The notes under the pieces were generated by a model. It searched no databases, had not been told where the DNA came from, and saw only the letters and a program-made list of their open reading frames with translations. From positions 1 to 20,000 of the forward strand of contig CAUYUJ010000701.1 in assembly GCA_963575745.1 (NCBI GenBank): 20,000 bases of DNA. Direction: 5' to 3'. The stretch's first letter is position 1. Each line of letters starts with the position of its first letter. Of the stretch, positions 17,521 through 20,000 are shown piece after piece. The position numbers and the translations under genes were made by a program. This stretch comes from Prorocentrum cordatum (Eukaryota > Sar > Dinophyceae > Prorocentrales > Prorocentraceae).

Positions 17521-18296
17521 GGGATGGGCAAGCTCCGTCGAGAGGTTAGTCGCCCACCCCTCGATTAATATCCCACCCAAAGTATGCCATCTGGAGGAAG
17601 GACAGTATCTACCGAGGTCGCCCAACTTCGCGCCTCGCGCCGCCACGCGATGCGCCAAGCGCGCCACTCTCCTCGCGCCCTCGCGCCCTCGCGCCTCCCC
17701 CGTCGGGCCTCCCCCGTCGGGCCCGTCGAGGAGGGCAGCCGCTCTGGCCCGGAGGCCGCGGCGCACGAATCGCAACCGTCTTCGAGCCCCCGCGGGCATA
17801 AGGAACGAAGCCCCTCTGAGGCCCCAAAGCCGCCTTCGCTCACGAGGGGGGCTGGAGGAACAGCCATGGCAGAACCTAAGGAGTATCGAGCCCCTTCCGA
17901 ACTCGAACTGCTCCTTGTTTCAGCGTCTTGACCGTGTACACCGTCGCCGAGGAAAGGTGAGACGAAGCCAGCAGAGCATCTGCTCGGCGGACCGCCAGGC
18001 CAGCCACCGCCCGAAAAGCGGGAGCTGCCCCTGCGGCAGAAGGAGCAGAGGGCCCCTGCTCAGGCTGTGCGCAAGCACGCCCTGCTGCTGCCCCTCCCAT
18101 CCTTAGACGAGGCCAGGACGAGGATAAAATCGGGCGAGGAGAAATCCACAATCCCTGAGATGCCGCGGCTCTGGAGGATGCCTCGGGCGCCGCGGCCTTC
18201 TCGGAGCGTTCCGGAAGGCTCGGAAGGCGCTCTGCAACGCTCTGGAACGGACTTCTCCTCGCCCCGGCCCCGTCCGAGAAGTATACAGCATAGGCA
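17521..18296. other. Mixed region, possible exon-like pieces, no assigned gene
   Basis: Frames are open on both strands. On the plus strand a frame from ATG at 17,866 (context CAGCCATGGCAG) gives 21 residues, then TGA at 17,929. Within it CTCCTTGTTTCAG (17,911-17,923) followed by 33 bases and AAAGGTGAGA (17,953 onward) resembles an internal exon with acceptor and donor. CCTCCCCCGTCGGG is tandemly doubled at 17,694-17,721. I recognise no protein family in either strand. Confidence 0.3.
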
Positions 18297-18346
18297 CACC
18301 ACAATACACCACAACCACCACCACCACCACCACCACAACCTCCACG
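18297..18346. repeat. CAC/ACAC microsatellite
   Basis: CACCACAATACACCACAACC runs into a pure (CAC)n stretch. It is read as poly-His or poly-Val in different frames. It is the only CAC-type tract in the window. Confidence 0.85.
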
Positions 18347-18418
18347 GGCCCGGCTTGGGCCCACGGCATGGGCCCAGGCAACCCCTTGGCGCCAGCTCCG
18401 GGCCCCCAGGCCAGTGGG

Positions 18419-18493
18419 GCCTCCTCCTCCTCCTCCTCCTCCTCCTCCTCCTCCTCCTCCTCATCCTCCTCCTCCTCCTCCTCCTCCTCCTCC
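18419..18493. repeat. (CTC)n microsatellite
   Basis: Nearly perfect CTC triplets with a single CTCATC interruption. It is shorter and purer than the other tracts. Confidence 0.93.
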
Positions 18494-19470
18494 ATCCAGC
18501 CCCAGGCGGTCACGCGGGTGCCCGGCGGGCTGCGAGCGCCATCCCTCTACGCACACGAGGAGGGGGGCGGGAGAGAGGGGGCGGAGGCTGAATAGGTGCG
18601 CTCGCTCCGTCTCTGACATCCCACCCTGCCCACCCATCCCTTCCCATCGTGCTGATTATCTCTCTGTCCTCCGACGCGTGTCACAGCGGACCTGCAGCCC
18701 CCTAAAGGACCCCTTATCGTTTTGTGCGCTATCGGGAAAACGGGGAGCTGCGCACATTGGAGGAGGATGTGGCGGATAAGCAGGAGGATTAGCAGGAACA
18801 AAAGGAGGACGAGGACGAACATCGGCGGCAGGAGCTGGAGCGGAATGGGCGGGAGGAGCAAGAGGACCAGGGAAGGCGGAGGGGGAAGGAGCGGGGAGAC
18901 AACGATGAGGAAGCCACCTGGATGTGGCAAAGTGGCCCGCGCCGGGAAGAGCGCCATTCTAAAGCGAGGCCCGCGCTGCAGCGGGAGCACCATTTTGAAG
19001 CACCGAGAGCGCTTCGACTCGGAAACACCTGGGAAAGGCCCGATCATGACACCCTGCGTGTGCAAAAACGATACGCGGAGCGGGCGGGACATCTTCTGCA
19101 CGGCGCCAGGGGAGAGGGGGGAGCGGTGCCCCGACAGTGCTTGCCGTCAGGGGCCCCTGCGTGCTCTGCAAAGACGCTGGGCGGACCACCCGAGGCTCTT
19201 GCCGGTGACCGCCCGTGGCCGCCCCGGGGCCGCCCGCGGCCGTCGCCCGCGCCCGCGCCGCGGCCCGCGCCGCGGGAATGCCGCGGGCTCGCGTCGTCTC
19301 GACCCCGGCGTCGGCCCCCGACACCGCGGGGATCCTGCCGCCCTGCACGATCGGCCGCCTCCCGCAGCGCCGAAGCGCTCGGAGCGCCGACCGCCTCTGG
19401 GCCGCCGCCGGCGCTCCACGCGGAACGCTGGCGGCGGGGCCGGCGGCCGTCGACACGACGCGAACCCGCC
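18494..19470. other. Unassigned region, no recognisable gene
   Basis: 18,494-19,100 is mixed sequence with a purine bias around 18,760-18,900. 19,190-19,470 is extremely GC-rich, and frames on both strands are open with Arg/Ala/Pro-rich translations. The minus-strand reading is downstream of the PPR-like segment at 19.7 kb and might include exons, but no repeat motif is convincing. Confidence 0.35.
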
Positions 19471-19548
19471 GTACAGCCCCCGCGCCTCGGATCCCACCGC
19501 AGCAGCAGCGGGGGCTGTACAGTGGGCTGTACAGCGGGGGCTGTACAG
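19471..19548. repeat. Inverted and direct repeats of GGGGGCTGTACAG
   Basis: GTACAGCCCCCGC (19471-19483) is the inverse of GCGGGGGCTGTAC (19508-19520), so a 13-bp stem with a 24-base loop can form. The right arm is then repeated directly: GGGCTGTACAG ends at 19522, 19534 and 19548. CTGTACAG is itself palindromic. The GGA tract follows immediately. Confidence 0.8.
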
Positions 19549-19685
19549 AGGAGGAGGGGGAGGAGGAGGAGGAGGAGAAGGAGGAGGAGGAGGAGGAGGA
19601 GGAGGAGGGAGAGGAGGAGGAGGAGGAGAAGAGGAGGAGGGGGAGGAGGGGGGGAGGAGGAGGGGGAGGGGAGGAGGAGGAGGAT
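19549..19685. repeat. (GGA)n microsatellite
   Basis: This is a purine tract on the plus strand between the CTGTACAG repeats and the PPR-like segment. On the minus strand it is a C/T tract immediately after that segment. Confidence 0.92.
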
Positions 19686-19696
19686 AGAGGACCCCA

Positions 19697-19816
19697 GTCC
19701 TCCATCCTCCGCAGCAGCTCCAGCGCGCACGCCCAGCGCCCGCCGCGGGCGGGGACGCACGCGCCCAGGGCCGCGTCGGCCGACGGGCCGAAGCACGGCA
19801 CGAGGCGGGGTCCCAA
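19697..19816 (-). CDS. PPR-like segment (exon-like)
   Basis: The minus-strand frame from 19816 contains at 19780-19697 ADAALGACVPARGGRWACAL followed by ELLRRMED. 'AALGAC....GRW..ALELLRRM' is close to one PPR repeat in dinoflagellate style. The segment is only about 40 codons long. It is preceded on this strand by a purine tract (19,972-19,827) and followed by a pyrimidine tract (19,685-19,549), the same arrangement as the 12.2-13.1 kb PPR-like block. It may be an exon between repeat-filled introns. No complete gene can be drawn. Confidence 0.45.
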
Positions 19817-19826
19817 GGTCGCCCAA

Positions 19827-19972
19827 CTCCTCCTCCTCCTGCTCGCTCCTGCGCCTCCTCCTCCTCCTCCTCTCCTCTCTCCTCTCTCCTCCTCCTCCTC
19901 CCTCCTCTCCTCTTCTCCTCCCTCCTTCCTCCTCCTCCTCTCCTCCTCCTCCTCCTCCTCCTCCCTCCTGCG
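19827..19972. repeat. CTC/CTCT microsatellite
   Basis: Pyrimidine-rich plus strand with CTCCTCCTC and CTCTCCTCT units. It ends near 19,972, before GCGGGGAACGG. Confidence 0.92.
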
Positions 19973-20000
19973 GGGAACGGACCGCGCGGTGCGTCGCCGC

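Noticed and set aside
1-20000. tRNA, rRNA and spliced-leader genes
   Set aside because: I looked for T-loop-type motifs, rRNA core sequences and the dinoflagellate spliced-leader end TTTTGGCTCAAG on both strands and saw none. A tRNAscan or Infernal run would be decisive.

Overview
This window looks like nuclear DNA from a dinoflagellate. The assignment is inferred from texture and motifs, not from a diagnostic marker. The DNA is GC-rich with strong GC bias at third codon positions. It is gene-poor by ordinary criteria and has no operon-like layout. It carries broken non-LTR retrotransposon coding sequence, pentatricopeptide (PPR) repeat fragments of the 'SYxATVSACSKG' type that is abundant in dinoflagellates, long GGA/CTC microsatellites and an introner-like foldback element. 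I see no rRNA, tRNA, spliced-leader gene, CRISPR array or intact conventional gene.

Positions 1-12,000 are GC-rich, and the most coding-like frames are on the minus strand, all interrupted by stops or frameshifts. From about 3,345 down to 1 lies the eroded remnant of a LINE-type ORF2: an endonuclease (EEP-like) domain, a linker, reverse-transcriptase (RT) remnants and a post-RT region that runs off the left edge. A perfect 32-bp hairpin (1049-1080) sits inside it. Further minus-strand frames follow. Positions 5500-6708 form one frame with only two internal stops and a possible second endonuclease start. Positions 9788-10135 and 10202-10795 are open. Positions 10,800-11,967 are one long decayed reading frame of unknown identity. 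The rest, chiefly 6.7-9.8 kb, I cannot identify.

Positions 12,000-20,000 are a mosaic of simple repeats, minisatellites and short PPR-like coding islands, all on the minus strand (12.29-12.41, 12.93-12.98, 15.18-15.30 and 19.70-19.78 kb). The most striking structures are: (i) a 142-bp foldback element (12,774-12,915) flanked by a 5-bp duplication CTTAC/CTTAC, whose ends read GTAAGT...CTAG on the minus strand and so behave like an intron between two PPR-like segments; (ii) a ten-copy 78-bp (26-codon) minisatellite at 13,561-14,342 with a partial 234-bp higher-order repeat; (iii) a long inverted duplication (about 14.46-15.17 kb against 16.31-16.85 kb) in which a lower-GC sequence and an attached CTC/GGA tract appear in opposite orientations around a PPR-like exon, continuing on the right into an 83-bp tandem array.

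Working model (inference): the right part is the minus-strand remains of one or more PPR genes with exons separated by repeat-filled introns, and the left part is a pile of decayed retroelement ORFs. No complete functional gene can be asserted from the sequence alone.
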